DNA of 64,000 nucleotides from CAYSGL01 sp964520985. GTDB taxonomy: Bacteria; Pseudomonadota; Alphaproteobacteria; Micavibrionales; Micavibrionaceae. The notes under the pieces are model-generated. The model made no database searches. It saw only the letters and a list, made by a program, of their open reading frames with translations, and had not been told where the DNA came from. Location: assembly GCA_964520985.1 (NCBI GenBank), contig CAZFPB010000002.1:124001-188000 (forward strand), in the 5' to 3' direction. Positions 54,580-62,771 of this stretch are shown here, piece by piece (the stretch's first letter is position 1; each line of letters begins with the position of its first letter). The translations under genes were made by a program, and so were the position numbers.

Positions 54580-54581
54580 TC

Positions 54582-54962
54582 ATGGCTAACGGAGAACGTG
54601 AATTGTTGTTCTCCGTTACTGCTGCCGATTGTGATTGGTCTTACACGAAAGGTTCTGGTAACGGAGGGCAGAAGAAAAACAAAACCAGTTCTGCTGTCCA
54701 CTGCAAACATAGAGCGAGCGGTGCTCGTGGTTATGCTGAAGATTCGAGAAGTCAACGTGAAAATAAACAGTTGGCTTTTGAACGTATGGTCAATACGCCA
54801 GAATTTAAAAAATGGCACCAACTGGAAGTGATGCGAATAACTGGTCAACAAGCTGCAATTGAAGATGCAGTTAATCGTGAAATGAAAAAAATCAAGGTTG
54901 AGGTTATTCAAGATGGAAAATGGACCGAAGTCGATAGAGACGCTGTTCTTCCAGACGAGTGA
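54582..54962 (+). CDS. Class I release-factor-like (GGQ) protein
   Basis: 126 residues. SYTKGSGNGGQKKNKTSSAVHCKHRASG (about residues 20-47) contains the GGQ tripeptide (28-30) that triggers peptidyl-tRNA hydrolysis, in the RF1/ArfB domain context. There is no codon-recognition domain, so it resembles ribosome-rescue factors (ArfB, PrfH type). The C-terminal tail is basic and helical. PrfH-like factors are linked to RtcB-type RNA repair of damaged ribosomes in bacteria; here an RNA ligase is about 4.6 kb away. Confidence 0.85.
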   Translation: MANGERELLFSVTAADCDWSYTKGSGNGGQKKNKTSSAVHCKHRASGARGYAEDSRSQRENKQLAFERMVNTPEFKKWHQLEVMRITGQQAAIEDAVNREMKKIKVEVIQDGKWTEVDRDAVLPDE

Positions 54963-54966
54963 GGAC

Positions 54967-55173
54967 ATGTCGACACGTGCGAAAGTGCGTCGTCATCTTA
55001 TGTATGACTATTTTGTTCATAAAGATTCCACCACATCTCAATTCTATCTTGATAAACTGGAACGAATGAGTGACGAAACGCTGGAACAGCTTTACGACAA
55101 ACTGTTCCAGTTTAAAGGTTTTCAAGAGTGGGTTAAATTCTTACACCAACAATTGGATCAACAAGATGAGTAA
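54967..55173 (+). CDS. Small helical protein
   Basis: 68 residues from the ATG after GAGGAC (MSTRAKVRRHLMYDYFVHKDSTTSQFYLDKLERMSDETLEQLYDKLF). Helical and charged. Overlaps the next gene by 8 nt. Unknown. Confidence 0.55.
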   Translation: MSTRAKVRRHLMYDYFVHKDSTTSQFYLDKLERMSDETLEQLYDKLFQFKGFQEWVKFLHQQLDQQDE

Positions 55174-55621
55174 CGTCATTTTTCTGGATGTTGATGGTGT
55201 AATGGCACCTACCAAGATGGTATTTCATCCTTCTCATGTAAAAGGATCTGTCATTAATATTTTTGATCCAGTTGCTGTTGGAATGATTAATCAATTGCCG
55301 ATGGATGTGGGACCGTGCAGTATTGTACTGACAAGTGTATGGCGTAAACAAGGATTCGATCGTTGTCAGGCTATGTTCTCAATGAACAAAGTAACAGTTC
55401 CGTTTCATGAACAATGGTGTACAGATCCTACAATGTCAAATCGGACAAGGTCAATCACAGAATGGATTGATCAATATGGTGCTTCAGGTTATCGATATCT
55501 GGTAGTAGATGATGAAGCGTTGGATTGTACTATAGGTCATTTGTTTCTTCGTACTTGTACTGATAACGGATTTATGTTTTCCGATTATGAAGAAATGAGA
55601 TTAATTTTGGAGACACAATAA
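55166..55621 (+). CDS. HAD phosphatase of the RNA-repair (SAK) type
   Basis: 151 residues. NVIFLDVDGVMAPTKM (motif I, DxD), SIVLTSVWRKQG (motif II with the family's S-x-W-R) and YRYLVVDDEALDC (motif IV). The DVDGV...SxWR...DD pattern is that of the HAD domains found in multi-domain RNA-repair proteins, which remove 3' phosphates. It stands alone here, near a release-factor-like gene and peptidyl-tRNA hydrolase. A protein or nucleotide phosphatase is the alternative. Confidence 0.72.
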   Translation: MSNVIFLDVDGVMAPTKMVFHPSHVKGSVINIFDPVAVGMINQLPMDVGPCSIVLTSVWRKQGFDRCQAMFSMNKVTVPFHEQWCTDPTMSNRTRSITEWIDQYGASGYRYLVVDDEALDCTIGHLFLRTCTDNGFMFSDYEEMRLILETQ

Positions 55622-56473
55622 ATGGGTTGTTGGAATGAAACTTGTGCCATCACAAATCTGCCAATTCTGTATGGTGAAGCTGTCTATGGGTTAATGTTAT
55701 CTCAATGGCCTGCTGATGCGTATTCCAGTCGCGGGTGTCATGCTGGTGATTTTTGGCAATTGTTGCCTTGCATGGTTCAAGGCAATTATGACGATTATGG
55801 TCGTGTTGAAGACATTGATGATCTTGATCTTGAATTAATCCGTAAACATCAAAGATTGTGTGATATTGATGGTGATAAACTTGAAGATATCACACAAGAA
55901 TTATTATTCAAGTTAGAGAAAGATGGTAAATTATTTCATGCAAACATATACGGTTCCGCCCCCCGACTCGTTCAATTTATTATGATCAAGAAGACAGTAA
56001 TTGATGATATCAAATCAAATTTCAAATTGAAGTATCACTATCCGGTCAGAGAGTATACGTACCAACAAATAGTTGATACGATGATTGAGTATTGCAATAA
56101 CTATGCTCAATCGTTAAAAGTAGATGATTATAGCGATACATTGTTGAACTATGACCCAAGTATTGGAAGAAAAGTAGATCCATTTGCAAAATCTATTTTA
56201 CAAAATTGTAGAAGTAGTGTGATAGATTGGCATCGTGTTGCTAACCAAGATCAAAAGTCTATTGAACGGAATTGTGAATATATCACTTTGAAAGTGTTGT
56301 TGGATAATTTACTGGACGGTAGTCGTCAATTGTGGAGTCCAACAGCAGGTAAAGGCTCGCAGGATACAGAAACTGACATTCACAGATATATTGCTAATTT
56401 GGTGTTGAGCCAAGCTGATATCGTTGATAAACAATCGTGTTATGACGACGAAATGGACGAAGATGATGAGTGA
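55622..56473 (+). CDS. Conserved phage protein of unknown function
   Basis: 283 residues, starting directly after the previous stop (MGCWNETCAITNLPILYGEAVYGLML). The CNETC-type opening with ITNLPI is frequent in T4-like phage proteins and could bind a metal. The rest is helical, acidic at the end. No function known. Overlaps the next gene by 8 nt. Confidence 0.65.
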   Translation: MGCWNETCAITNLPILYGEAVYGLMLSQWPADAYSSRGCHAGDFWQLLPCMVQGNYDDYGRVEDIDDLDLELIRKHQRLCDIDGDKLEDITQELLFKLEKDGKLFHANIYGSAPRLVQFIMIKKTVIDDIKSNFKLKYHYPVREYTYQQIVDTMIEYCNNYAQSLKVDDYSDTLLNYDPSIGRKVDPFAKSILQNCRSSVIDWHRVANQDQKSIERNCEYITLKVLLDNLLDGSRQLWSPTAGKGSQDTETDIHRYIANLVLSQADIVDKQSCYDDEMDEDDE

Positions 56474-56795
56474 CAATGATGATTTTGTACAACAAGTGAA
56501 TCAAGTAATTCACGATTCGACTCAACACCTGCGTGATTTATTGACTAAAGTCAATTATCTAACGGCTGAACAAAACATTGACTATTTAAACAAAGTTGGT
56601 AATGTATTAACGAATATTTGTACAGTTCAACAATCGCTCATTAATCATTTAAATGAGCGAGTAACCAACAAAGATAGAATATTCGAAGAAATCGTTTCTA
56701 CACTTCGCGTGATGGCAGATAAGATGAACGACACGGATGACACAGCATCTCGTGCGTTACACATGATTCAAAAATATACAGGAAAACTACCATGA
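56466..56795 (+). CDS. Helical hypothetical protein
   Basis: 109 residues from ATG 56466 (MSDNDDFVQQVNQVIHDSTQHLRDLLTKVNYLT). Helical throughout with coiled-coil potential. Overlaps peptidyl-tRNA hydrolase by 4 nt. Unknown. Confidence 0.55.
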   Translation: MSDNDDFVQQVNQVIHDSTQHLRDLLTKVNYLTAEQNIDYLNKVGNVLTNICTVQQSLINHLNERVTNKDRIFEEIVSTLRVMADKMNDTDDTASRALHMIQKYTGKLP

Positions 56796-57184
56796 ACTAT
56801 CCAAAACAAATTATTGTGATTCGAAAGGATCTCAATATGAGAAAAGGTAAAATGGTTTCTCAAGGTGCACATGCATCTATGGGAGCCGTGTTATCTGTAA
56901 TGCAAAAAGAATATCCGGATATGTGGCATTTGGCCATGGATAAACATCCAGCTCTTCAAGAATGGTTGAATGGACCATTCACTAAAATTACTGTGTCAGT
57001 TGACAGTGAACAAGAACTATTGGATCTGCAGGAAAAAGCAAAAGAAGCAGGTTTTATTAATTGTCTGATTACTGACAATGGCACTACTGAGTTCGGTGGC
57101 GTTCCGACTAACACTGCACTTGCGATTGGACCTGCATACAGTGATGAACTTGCTCCACTGACTGGACATTTGAAACTGCTATGA
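56792..57184 (+). CDS. Type 2 peptidyl-tRNA hydrolase (PTH2)
   Basis: 130 residues. KQIIVIRKDLNMRKGKMVSQGAHASMGAV (residues 5-33) is the PTH2 opening with the catalytic Lys/Gln/His region, and GLxxxxIxDxGxTEF appears as FINCLITDNGTTEFGGVPTNTALAIGPA. PTH2 is the archaeal/eukaryotic type that frees tRNA from stalled peptidyl-tRNA; phages sometimes carry it. It fits the other tRNA and ribosome-rescue genes here. Full length for the family. Confidence 0.92.
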   Translation: MNYPKQIIVIRKDLNMRKGKMVSQGAHASMGAVLSVMQKEYPDMWHLAMDKHPALQEWLNGPFTKITVSVDSEQELLDLQEKAKEAGFINCLITDNGTTEFGGVPTNTALAIGPAYSDELAPLTGHLKLL

Positions 57185-57393
57185 CAATTCCTTCTGATGT
57201 ATGGATCGAATTCGATCATCTTATTTGGCATAGTGGTGAAGTAATTCCCGTTCGAGCGCAAGTTCTGTTAATTGCGCTCGAACGTCGAACGATGCGGGTA
57301 CGTATGTTTCGAAAAGATAATGGTGAATATTTCACGACAGTTGATCGTGATGCGGATGTATTTTTTGAAAACTATAGTATAGTGCCCAAGTAA
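57181..57393 (+). CDS. Small hypothetical protein
   Basis: 70 residues (MTIPSDVWIEFDHLIWHSGEVIPVRAQVLLIALERRTMRVRMF). Beta-rich; overlaps the PTH2 gene by 4 nt. Unknown. Confidence 0.55.
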   Translation: MTIPSDVWIEFDHLIWHSGEVIPVRAQVLLIALERRTMRVRMFRKDNGEYFTTVDRDADVFFENYSIVPK

Positions 57394-57451
57394 CACAACT
57401 ATAACAGATGTGTTTTAACCTTTCTAAAAAATCTTTTGGAGAACAAAAACA

Positions 57452-58777
57452 ATGTTCGTTACCACAGTAACTGTTGCACTCATTGGCTTCTTGGTTTGGA
57501 TGTTGGTGGCATTTGCACTTCGTAAAGTCGTACCGACTAATGAAGTTCATATTGTCCAATCTGCTAAACAAACAATTTCTTATGGTAAAGACCATGCTGC
57601 AGGAAACACTTATTACAAGGTTCCAAGTTGGATTCCTCGTTATGGTGTAACCACAATTATGCTTCCTGTTTCCAACTTCGACCAAGACTTGCCTGCGTAC
57701 GATGCGTATGACCGTGGGCGCGTTCCGTTCGTCGTTGATATCAAAGCATTCTTCCGAATCGACAATCCAGAAATGGCTGCGCAGCGGGTGTCGTCTTTCA
57801 ATGAACTATTGGAACAACTGCGTGCAATTCTTCAAGGTGCTATTCGTAGTATTCTGGCATCTAAGGATATTGAAGAAATCCTTCAAGGTCGCAGTGAAAT
57901 TGGTACAATGTTTACTGAGGAAGTTGATGAACAACTGAAACAGTGGGGTGTTAGCACTGTCAAAAACATTGAACTAATGGACATTCGTGACTCAGCGGGT
58001 TCGCAAGTTATTGCGAATATCATGGAGAAGAAAAAGTCTCTGATTGAAAAAGAAAGCCGTATTGAAGTGGCAAATAACAAAAAAGAAGCAAGCATTGCTG
58101 AAATTAGTGCAGCTCGCGACACCGAAATTCAACGACAAGCTGCCGCTCAGCAAATCGGTGAACGTACTGCTCAGAAAGACCAAGCAATTGGTATTGCAAA
58201 TGAGCAGGCTCAGCAGAACATTAAAGAGCAGCAGAAAGTAACTACCGAAAAAGAAATTGCAGTTGTTAAAGTTGCTGAAACTGGTCGTGCTCAGGTTCAA
58301 CGTGAAGTGCAAGTTATTGCTGCTAATCAACAACGCGAAACCGAAGTTATTAAAGCTGAAGGTCAGAAGCAAACTACCGTTCTGGTTGCTGAAGGTAATC
58401 TGCAAAGCACTCGACTGGAAGCTGAAGGTATTCAAGCAGAAGGTGTGGCTCGTGCTGATGCTGAGAAAGCAATGCAACTGGCACCTGTTGAAGCGCAGAT
58501 CGTTCTTGCGAAAGAAATTGGTGAAAACCAAGGTTACCAGCAATATCTGATTAGCGTCCGCACGATCGAAAAAGATCAAGTTGTTGGTATCGAACAAGCC
58601 AAAGCTCTGTCTGATGCAGACATCAAAGTTATCGCAAACAGCGGTGATGTTAACAGCGGCATGAACAGCGTGATGGATCTGCTGTCTGCCAAAGGTGGAA
58701 CTGCTCTGGGTGCTGCTGTGGAAGCATTCAAACAGACTCCTGCTGGTGAAGCCTTGCTTAACAACATCGGTAAATAA
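57452..58777 (+). CDS. SPFH/flotillin-like membrane protein
   Basis: 441 residues. One N-terminal membrane segment (about 4-24), then an SPFH (band 7) domain: VHIVQSAKQTISYG, VPFVVDIKAFFRIDNPEMAAQRV, LRAILQGAIRSILASKDIEEIL. A long Ala/Glu/Gln-rich coiled coil (about 195-380) with repeated AxAEG-type units ends in GEALLNNIGK. This is flotillin architecture. It would assemble rings or rafts on the inner membrane. Phage SPFH proteins may protect the membrane or anchor replication; function unproven. Codon use is richer in GC than its neighbours, typical of highly expressed genes. Confidence 0.9.
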   Translation: MFVTTVTVALIGFLVWMLVAFALRKVVPTNEVHIVQSAKQTISYGKDHAAGNTYYKVPSWIPRYGVTTIMLPVSNFDQDLPAYDAYDRGRVPFVVDIKAFFRIDNPEMAAQRVSSFNELLEQLRAILQGAIRSILASKDIEEILQGRSEIGTMFTEEVDEQLKQWGVSTVKNIELMDIRDSAGSQVIANIMEKKKSLIEKESRIEVANNKKEASIAEISAARDTEIQRQAAAQQIGERTAQKDQAIGIANEQAQQNIKEQQKVTTEKEIAVVKVAETGRAQVQREVQVIAANQQRETEVIKAEGQKQTTVLVAEGNLQSTRLEAEGIQAEGVARADAEKAMQLAPVEAQIVLAKEIGENQGYQQYLISVRTIEKDQVVGIEQAKALSDADIKVIANSGDVNSGMNSVMDLLSAKGGTALGAAVEAFKQTPAGEALLNNIGK

Positions 58778-58802
58778 CTCTCCTGGTTGACCTGTAGTTA
58801 AA

Positions 58803-58835
58803 AAGAAGGGACAGTAAAATGTCCCTTTTTTCGTT
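58803..58835 (+). terminator. Intrinsic terminator after the SPFH gene
   Basis: aagggaca-gtaaaa-tgtccctt followed by a T-run (TTTTCGTTTT). Confidence 0.88.
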
Positions 58836-58869
58836 TTAACGACATTATAGTTTCGATAAGGTGCTCTAA

Positions 58870-59256
58870 ATGACAATCACTGTACCTATTTTGCCGGTTG
58901 ATACTCCTACGATTAACAATCGGATTTATACAACTGAAGCTGTGGAACAAGCATTACAGAAAGTGAAAGAGCCAGTATTTGGTGGATTTGTTAATGATTA
59001 TGAAGGCATTGATATCGCTATAGAAAATTATGCATTTCGTGCATCAAATCTTAGAATTCACGATGGAAATGTTATTGCTGAAATTGAAATTCTTAACACA
59101 CCGAAAGGTTTGGTATTAGAAGATTTGCTGAATAGTGTTTGTCCAATGAGATTTGCAGCAGCAGGTACATGTAGAATTGAGAATCAACAGATAACCGAAT
59201 ACGAAATCCGTACTGTACAATTAGTTGCTGAGGGCGTATTTGAAGAAGGAAATTAA
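58870..59256 (+). CDS. Prohead-protease-like small protein
   Basis: 128 residues. PTINNRIYTTEAVEQALQKV, AIENYAFRASNLRIHDGNVIAEIEILNTPKGLVLEDLLN resembles the NGRIYP...V.A.I.IL.TP.G..L..L pattern of T4 gp21-type prohead protease domains (S80/U9). It is short and I cannot place a complete catalytic set, so it may be an inactive relative or a scaffold partner. Confidence 0.5.
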   Translation: MTITVPILPVDTPTINNRIYTTEAVEQALQKVKEPVFGGFVNDYEGIDIAIENYAFRASNLRIHDGNVIAEIEILNTPKGLVLEDLLNSVCPMRFAAAGTCRIENQQITEYEIRTVQLVAEGVFEEGN

Positions 59257-59257
59257 T

Positions 59258-60280
59258 ATGGATAAGTTATTAACACGTGATCAGTTTCGAACTCAGGTAT
59301 TCGAAAGGGATAAACATAAGTGCGTGTTTTGTGACAACCCTGCAGTAGATGCGCATCACATTATGGAACGTAGATTATGGCCTGATGGTGGTTATTATCT
59401 ATCTAATGGTGCAAGTGTTTGTCAAACACATCACATTATGTGTGAGACGACGGAAATTTCACTAGATGACGTTCGTGAAGCGTGTGGAATTCTTAAACCA
59501 ATCATTCCGCCACATTTGTATGGTGATCAGCCATATGACAAATGGGGCAATCCTATTCTTGCAAATGGGCAACGAGTAATTGGTGAATTGTTCTTTGACG
59601 AAAGCGTTCAAAAAATTCTCGGTCAAGGTAAAGTTCTTGATCTGTTTACCCATTATGTCAAATATCCAAGAACCCATCATTTGCACTGGTCGGAAAATGT
59701 TAATGACGATGATCGTGTAATTGAATCGTTAAAACATTTTGAAGGAGAACGAGTTATTGTCACCACTAAGATGGATGGTGAAAGTACTACGATGTACACC
59801 GACTATATACATGCTCGCAGTGTTGACGGTCGTTCTCACCCATCACGAGATTATGTCAAACAACTGTGGAGCAGGTTTGCACACGATATTCCTGAACGGT
59901 GGCGAATTTGTGGTGAGAATCTGTATGCTCGTCACTCAATTACATATGATGACCTTCCAAGCTATTTGATGGGTTTTTCTGTATGGAATGAACGAAACGT
60001 TGCGTTGTCGTGGGATGACACTGTCGAATGGTTTGAGTTACTTGGAATTGAATGTGTTCCTGTATTGTATGATGGTATCTGGAATGAAACTACTATTAAG
60101 CAGTTGTGGAATTCATCGATGTGGGACAATTGCGAAGGATATGTAGTTCGAGTAGCTGATGAGATTACATACGGGGACTTTCGTCATAAAGTCGGCAAGT
60201 TTGTAAGGAAAGATCACATTCAAACGATTAAACATTGGATGTATGGACAACCTATTGTTCCTAATAAATTGAGGAAGTAG
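59258..60280 (+). CDS. HNH domain fused to an Rnl2-type RNA ligase
   Basis: 340 residues from the ATG at 59258. The N-terminal 75 residues are HNH-like: FERDKHKCVFCDNPAVDAHHIMERRLWPDGG...GASVCQTHH. After a linker comes a nucleotidyltransferase core: motif I TTKMDGEST (about 181-189, Lys for adenylation), motif III-like RWRICGENLYARHSI, SYLMGFSVWN, motif IV EGYVVRVAD (about 301-309) and motif V GKFVRK. This is the Rnl2/T4-ligase-2-like family sealing RNA nicks. The HNH domain may cut or only bind RNA. It lies two genes upstream of Ro60. Phage RNA ligases repair cleaved tRNAs. Confidence 0.87.
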   Translation: MDKLLTRDQFRTQVFERDKHKCVFCDNPAVDAHHIMERRLWPDGGYYLSNGASVCQTHHIMCETTEISLDDVREACGILKPIIPPHLYGDQPYDKWGNPILANGQRVIGELFFDESVQKILGQGKVLDLFTHYVKYPRTHHLHWSENVNDDDRVIESLKHFEGERVIVTTKMDGESTTMYTDYIHARSVDGRSHPSRDYVKQLWSRFAHDIPERWRICGENLYARHSITYDDLPSYLMGFSVWNERNVALSWDDTVEWFELLGIECVPVLYDGIWNETTIKQLWNSSMWDNCEGYVVRVADEITYGDFRHKVGKFVRKDHIQTIKHWMYGQPIVPNKLRK

Positions 60281-60282
60281 TA

Positions 60283-60711
60283 ATGCTGTGTATAAACTGT
60301 GGCGGAACTCTCTGTACAACTGTAGACAGTGTTAAACAGACATCACTGTTACTTGGCTGTTTGTTAACTGATCCTGTTGAAGTCGAAAAGTGCATGAACT
60401 GTGACAAAATTGTATTTCCGTACTATTCAGCAAAACAGGTGGGTGAATTCGTACGACACGCGGAACAAAAAGCAATTGAACAACTGCCAATTGGCGAATT
60501 TATTACGATTAAACAGGTTAGTGAAATTCTTGAAATTTCTATCGAGAAAATTCGAGATGATAAACGAATTTCACGTGGATTTATCATTCAGCATAAAGTT
60601 GGACCAGTAACACTTTATTTCCGACCATCAGTTGAACGATATAAACAAATTGGTGATGGTAGGATCCTTTTACGGAAGACATCAATCAATGAACGTGGGT
60701 ATCTACCATAA
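60283..60711 (+). CDS. Zinc-ribbon and HTH-like protein
   Basis: 142 residues. CINCGGTLC and CMNCDKIVF form a four-Cys zinc ribbon as in YgiT/MqsA-type antitoxin N-termini. A helix-turn-helix-like FITIKQVSEILEISIEKIRDDKRI follows (about 83-107). It starts 2 nt after the ligase stop and probably belongs to one operon with ligase and Ro60. It could regulate the operon or bind RNA. Confidence 0.6.
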   Translation: MLCINCGGTLCTTVDSVKQTSLLLGCLLTDPVEVEKCMNCDKIVFPYYSAKQVGEFVRHAEQKAIEQLPIGEFITIKQVSEILEISIEKIRDDKRISRGFIIQHKVGPVTLYFRPSVERYKQIGDGRILLRKTSINERGYLP

Positions 60712-60898
60712 TAATTTAGGATCTGGGGATTGGATCAAGGTTATTGCAACTAAAAACGGCAAACAAACAATTCTGTTTGAAGGCCATCGTTTAATTGCAG
60801 GTGATCTACGTTGGATCCTCACTTCAGTAATGAGTATGGGTCCAATTGAAACAGTAATGAATTTTCAAATGACTGACGAAGAAATCAATAACATATAA
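60689..60898 (+). CDS. Small hypothetical protein
   Basis: 69 residues from ATG 60689 (MNVGIYHNNLGSGDWIKVIATKNGKQTILFEGHRLIAGDLRWILTSV); an ATG at 60656 is an alternative. Overlaps the zinc-ribbon gene and ends 10 nt before Ro60. Unknown. Confidence 0.5.
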   Translation: MNVGIYHNNLGSGDWIKVIATKNGKQTILFEGHRLIAGDLRWILTSVMSMGPIETVMNFQMTDEEINNI

Positions 60899-60908
60899 GG
60901 AAAACAAA

Positions 60909-62426
60909 ATGGCAAATAAAAAACTCAACCCAAAAGGTAAAGATATTAAAGGTAATATCGTTGCGGTTGCTGCGAAACATGATCGCCAGTTGGCTCGTTC
61001 TGGTAATGGAAATCTTCAGTTTGTAAAAACTGCTCGTTCCGATTTGTATGCTATCATTACGTCTACGCTGTATGGACGTGATACGTATTATAATTCTGGT
61101 GACCAAATCGTCGCTCGACTGAAACAACAGATCGACGCTGTGGTTAATGAAGAAGATGGGCCAGACTTTATTGCAAACTTGATTATTCATGCTCGTACAG
61201 AAATGCACATTCGAACGATTCCGATCGTTGCAACTGTGCATCTTGCAAAGTCATTGCGTGATCAAGGTAAGACGTTTGAATCAATGCGTCGTCTTGTATG
61301 TGATGTTATTACTCGTGCAGATCAGATTACTGATATGTATGCGTATTCGCTAACCGTATTCGGCGACAAGAAAAAAGTGCCAATGGCAATTAAGCGTGGT
61401 GTTGCTGACGCATTTAACAAATTTGATGAATATCAATTTGCTAAGTACAACCGCAGCAATGAATTGAAAATGCGTGACGTATTACGAATTGTTCACCCTG
61501 TTGCTGCAAACGTGGCACAAGGTGAGATTTTTAGTCGTATTATGTCTGATACGTTAGCTACTCCATATACGTGGGAAACTCAGTTGAGCGAAAATGGTCA
61601 GCGTGATCCCAAAGAACGTAAATCGCTTGACGAATTATGGACAGAGCTGTTCACGTCTGGAAAGATGGGTTATATGGCTCAGTTGCGTAATCTGCGTAAC
61701 TTGGAACAGAATGTATCTCATCAACCGACATTGAAAGCAGTTGCAAGTGTGATTGCAGATCCAGATCGTGTTGAAAAATCGAAACAATTGCCTTTTGATT
61801 TTACAGAGGCATATAAAGCAGTAAGTAATTCGACCTTGAAGACTGCTGTTTCACGTGCGATCGATCACAGTGTTGGTAATATTCCAGCACTTGGTAAAAA
61901 CGTATGGATCATCGTTGATGCGTCTGGATCGATGAGTGGATTTCCACGTGAAATGTCAACGATGTTCGCCGCCGCGATTTACAAGAATGCGACGTTCAAT
62001 CCTGAAGTTGAGAATCATGCGCTAACGGTTTTTGGATCGAAAGCACATATGGTTACTGATTTGGATTGCAACCAATCCATTTTTCATATTGCACAGAAGT
62101 TTCAGAAAAACTTGGGAGCAACAGATTTTGACGAAGCGTTACAATTAAAATCAAAACTTGGTTTTAATCCTGACACAGTAATTGTGTTCACGGACAATGA
62201 AATTGATGATATGCCATATGGCAATCTTGCTTATGCATTTGATGATAAATGTGTCAAAATTGCTGTTAACTTGGAAGCGTCGGTAACGACTCCTTTCATT
62301 CGTGAAAATGGATGGTACGAATTGGCAGGTTGGTCTACTAACATGTTTAAGTTCGTTCGAGCTATTCGTGACAAACGAACAGCAGTTGATGTTCTAAGTG
62401 TTCCATACGGAACAGTGCAATATTAA
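60909..62426 (+). CDS. rsr: Ro60 orthologue (TROVE domain plus VWA)
   Basis: 505 residues. The N-terminal two thirds form the TROVE HEAT-repeat ring (LQFVKTARSDLYAIITSTLYGRDTYYNSGDQ, IIHARTEMHIRTIPIVATVHLAK, AIKRGVADAFNKFDEYQFAKYNR, LKMRDVLRIVHPV). The C-terminal VWA domain has the metal site DASGSMSGF (about 337-345) and VFTDNEID. Ro60/Rsr binds misfolded RNAs and Y RNAs, and bacterial Rsr works with PNPase and RtcB-type repair. Its place next to an RNA ligase fits RNA repair or quality control. Full length for the family. Confidence 0.93.
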   Translation: MANKKLNPKGKDIKGNIVAVAAKHDRQLARSGNGNLQFVKTARSDLYAIITSTLYGRDTYYNSGDQIVARLKQQIDAVVNEEDGPDFIANLIIHARTEMHIRTIPIVATVHLAKSLRDQGKTFESMRRLVCDVITRADQITDMYAYSLTVFGDKKKVPMAIKRGVADAFNKFDEYQFAKYNRSNELKMRDVLRIVHPVAANVAQGEIFSRIMSDTLATPYTWETQLSENGQRDPKERKSLDELWTELFTSGKMGYMAQLRNLRNLEQNVSHQPTLKAVASVIADPDRVEKSKQLPFDFTEAYKAVSNSTLKTAVSRAIDHSVGNIPALGKNVWIIVDASGSMSGFPREMSTMFAAAIYKNATFNPEVENHALTVFGSKAHMVTDLDCNQSIFHIAQKFQKNLGATDFDEALQLKSKLGFNPDTVIVFTDNEIDDMPYGNLAYAFDDKCVKIAVNLEASVTTPFIRENGWYELAGWSTNMFKFVRAIRDKRTAVDVLSVPYGTVQY

Positions 62427-62453
62427 AAAAGGGGCTTAAGCCCCTTTTTTATT
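62425..62453. terminator. Bidirectional intrinsic terminator
   Basis: aaaaaaggggc-ttaa-gccccttttttt lies between the rightward Ro60 gene and the leftward gene; A-run and T-run on either side allow it to work both ways. Confidence 0.88.
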
Positions 62454-62771
62454 GTCTATTGGTTTTGGTGCTGTTACGTCATGAATCCAAATTGCCCATT
62501 TATATAATCGCACATAAGCAAGCAATTGCATAATTGGATGTGCAATCAAGTTGTGGATAGACCATACGTGTTTCCGCCACATTAATCGTTTGCCTTCTAG
62601 GGCTGATGGTTTAATAGCCCACAGCAATTCAATGGCAAAGAAACCTGATACTGTGTCAACTCCATGTGTGTGATAAACAGTAAGTTGCAGGTGTTCAATA
62701 TTTGTGTCATCAACATACTGAATGGTTGATTTTTCTACAACACCATTATCTGTTTTGAAAAATTGGTTCAT
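62436..62771 (-). CDS. Small phage protein with HNLIAHP motif
   Basis: 111 residues from ATG at 62771. SIHNLIAHPIMQLLAYVRLYKWAIWIHDVTAP near the end matches a widespread phage family (HNLxAHPLM...WLHDxTxP) of unknown function, perhaps membrane-associated. Its start overlaps the end of the upstream repeat protein. Confidence 0.65.
   Translation of the reverse strand: MNQFFKTDNGVVEKSTIQYVDDTNIEHLQLTVYHTHGVDTVSGFFAIELLWAIKPSALEGKRLMWRKHVWSIHNLIAHPIMQLLAYVRLYKWAIWIHDVTAPKPIDNKKGA

Noticed and set aside
58783..58810. TTGACC near 58788 as a promoter -35
   Set aside because: No -10 box at the right distance; the downstream bases form the SPFH terminator.
57992..58876. 294-codon minus-strand frame opposite the SPFH gene
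   Set aside because: Its Phe/Leu/Asn-rich sequence is the mirror of the Ala/Glu/Gln coiled coil on the other strand, and the terminator and next gene conflict with it.
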